A stretch of DNA of 5,635 bases from the NCBI GenBank assembly GCA_902783205.1, contig CACZQE010000236.1, forward strand, positions 1 through 5,635. The letters are read 5' to 3'. This DNA is from an uncultured Lachnospiraceae bacterium (GTDB lineage: Bacteria > Bacillota_A > Clostridia > Lachnospirales > Lachnospiraceae). The first letter of the stretch is position 1. Each line of letters begins with the position of its first letter. The position numbers were made by a program, and so were the translations under genes. This document shows positions 4,476-5,635 of this stretch, in pieces. The notes below the pieces were generated by a model. The model searched no databases. It had not been told where the DNA came from and saw nothing but the letters and a program-made list of their open reading frames with translations.

Positions 4476-5635
4476 ATGGCTAAATGGGCATTTTTTAAAG
4501 GCAATAAAGAAAACTGGTTTTCAAGTGATATCTATAACTGGATGGATCCTTCGGAGAGCATCCCGTACCCGTCCCTGGAGAAAAACTGTATCCCGTCGGT
4601 AATCAGGGAGGCATTAAGAGACTATCCTGATCTTTTCCTCCAGGAGATCCGCTATGTGGCGGAAGGGAGCTGGAAGGAAAAGAACAAACCCCTTCTTTAC
4701 AACATACCTGCCTTTTATTTCATAAGAATCAAACAGTTTATATCAGGAACCCATATCGCAGACCTGCGGGTCTTCCTTCCTGAACGCTGGAACGGCCGTT
4801 TTATGGGAATTGCAGGAGCCGGTACCAATATGGAAACCGATTGGGATATGGAACAGACATCTGCCCTTACCACCTGGCCCATGGCTGTCCGCAACGGCTT
4901 TGCCTGTGTCGTCTGCAACGGTGCCACAGGGTCCTTTGTGGATCAGACCTGGGGCTTTAAGGAGGGTGGACTGGACTGGGATATGATCAGAAACTGGGCC
5001 TTTACAGGGACCCATATCATGACAGCCTCTGCCAAGGCCGTTGTCAGAGCCTGCTACGGAAGTGATATCAGCAAAAGCTATATGCACGGGACTTCAGGCG
5101 GGGGAAGACAGGTAATCCTGGAGGCCGAGCGTTATCCGGGAGATTATGACGGTCTGTGGGCGGACGGACCGCTTTATGATTTCTACAATCTGATGTTTTC
5201 CTGTCTCTGGGCAGCTCTTGTCTATAACAACGAACCCCACAGAGTTCCGCTGGAAAAGTATCAGGCAGCCCATAAACTTGCCCGGTCATCCGAAAAACTC
5301 TGTTCTCATCCCTATGATCCGGAAGATGAGGAATGGAAGACATTTCTTGCAGGTCTTCCCTGCACGCCCACCCCGGTCGGAGGCATTACAGTCGAAGATG
5401 TCCGCGTCATGAAAAAAGTATGGGACGGACCGGTCCTGTCTGACGGAAGCAGAATTACCTACGGCTTCGGCCCTGAGATTGTTCAGTGGCCGGTTGCCCA
5501 CAGGAAATTCGGCTACCTGAAAATACATGAGGACGGAACAATTACTAATATTCCCTTTGCCGTACAGTTTCTGCGCTGGCTGGTCCGTGATCCGGACTGG
5601 GACTTCGCAAGCTGTACATATGAGACATTTGAGAA
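4476..5635 (+). CDS. Tannase/feruloyl esterase family hydrolase, 3'-truncated by the window edge
   Basis: An alpha/beta-hydrolase-fold serine esterase of the tannase/feruloyl esterase family, which hydrolyses esters of plant phenolic acids such as galloyl or feruloyl groups. 386 codons are present; family members are usually about 500-580 residues, so the catalytic Asp and His probably lie beyond the window. Seen here are the family block RFMGIAGAG (residues about 108-116, oxyanion region) and the nucleophile block HGTSGGGRQ with S207, followed by EAERYPGDYDGLWADGP, a close match to the family pattern. The N terminus (MAKWAFFKGNKENWF) has no signal peptide, so the enzyme is probably cytoplasmic. 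The residue before the catalytic Ser is Thr, not the Cys of the CS-D-HC motif of secreted members. No transporter or degradation gene is visible beside it. Family call good; the true substrate is unknown and may not be a tannin. Confidence 0.87.
   Translation, partial: MAKWAFFKGNKENWFSSDIYNWMDPSESIPYPSLEKNCIPSVIREALRDYPDLFLQEIRYVAEGSWKEKNKPLLYNIPAFYFIRIKQFISGTHIADLRVFLPERWNGRFMGIAGAGTNMETDWDMEQTSALTTWPMAVRNGFACVVCNGATGSFVDQTWGFKEGGLDWDMIRNWAFTGTHIMTASAKAVVRACYGSDISKSYMHGTSGGGRQVILEAERYPGDYDGLWADGPLYDFYNLMFSCLWAALVYNNEPHRVPLEKYQAAHKLARSSEKLCSHPYDPEDEEWKTFLAGLPCTPTPVGGITVEDVRVMKKVWDGPVLSDGSRITYGFGPEIVQWPVAHRKFGYLKIHEDGTITNIPFAVQFLRWLVRDPDWDFASCTYETFE

Noticed and set aside
4178..4483. A 101-residue plus-strand frame running into the esterase start
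   Set aside because: It begins inside the exonuclease gene on the other strand, crosses the divergent promoter region and has no homology that I recognise.

Overview
The window looks like chromosomal DNA from a Gram-positive anaerobe of the Clostridia, most likely a Lachnospiraceae-type gut bacterium. This rests on four things: protein similarity recalled from memory, GGAG/GAGG ribosome binding sites, sigma-A-like promoters, and an A-type flavodiiron protein next to a two-domain DtxR-family regulator. The genus is not resolved. No tRNA, rRNA, CRISPR array, insertion sequence or phage gene was seen.

Layout. (1) 1-1218, plus: the C-terminal three quarters of recN (DNA repair SMC-like ATPase), cut by the window edge. 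(2) 1245-1277: a strong 12-bp hairpin, usable as a bidirectional terminator between recN and the convergent next gene. (3) 1311-1700, minus: a DtxR/MntR-family metal-dependent repressor. (4) 1701-1924: a divergent promoter region with one recognisable promoter per direction. (5) 1925-3079, plus: an FprA-type flavodiiron protein (oxygen or NO reductase) with a complete set of metal ligands. (6) 3108-3156: a long hairpin plus T-run, the fprA terminator. (7) 3163-4281, minus: a YprB-like RNase H-fold (DEDD) exonuclease gene interrupted by one in-frame TGA at 3919-3921. (8) 4282-4475: a second divergent promoter region. (9) 4476-5635, plus: the 5' two thirds or so of a tannase/feruloyl-esterase-family alpha/beta hydrolase, cut by the window edge.

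How the genes fit together. The metal regulator and the flavodiiron protein share a divergent intergenic region, so the regulator may link iron or manganese status to oxygen/NO detoxification; this is inference from position. The other genes appear to be separate single-gene transcription units, each with its own promoter or terminator signals. No convincing new multi-gene system is present. The most interesting features are the exonuclease split by a single in-frame stop, the esterase that lacks the cysteine usually next to its catalytic serine, and the mixed metal-ligand set of the repressor.
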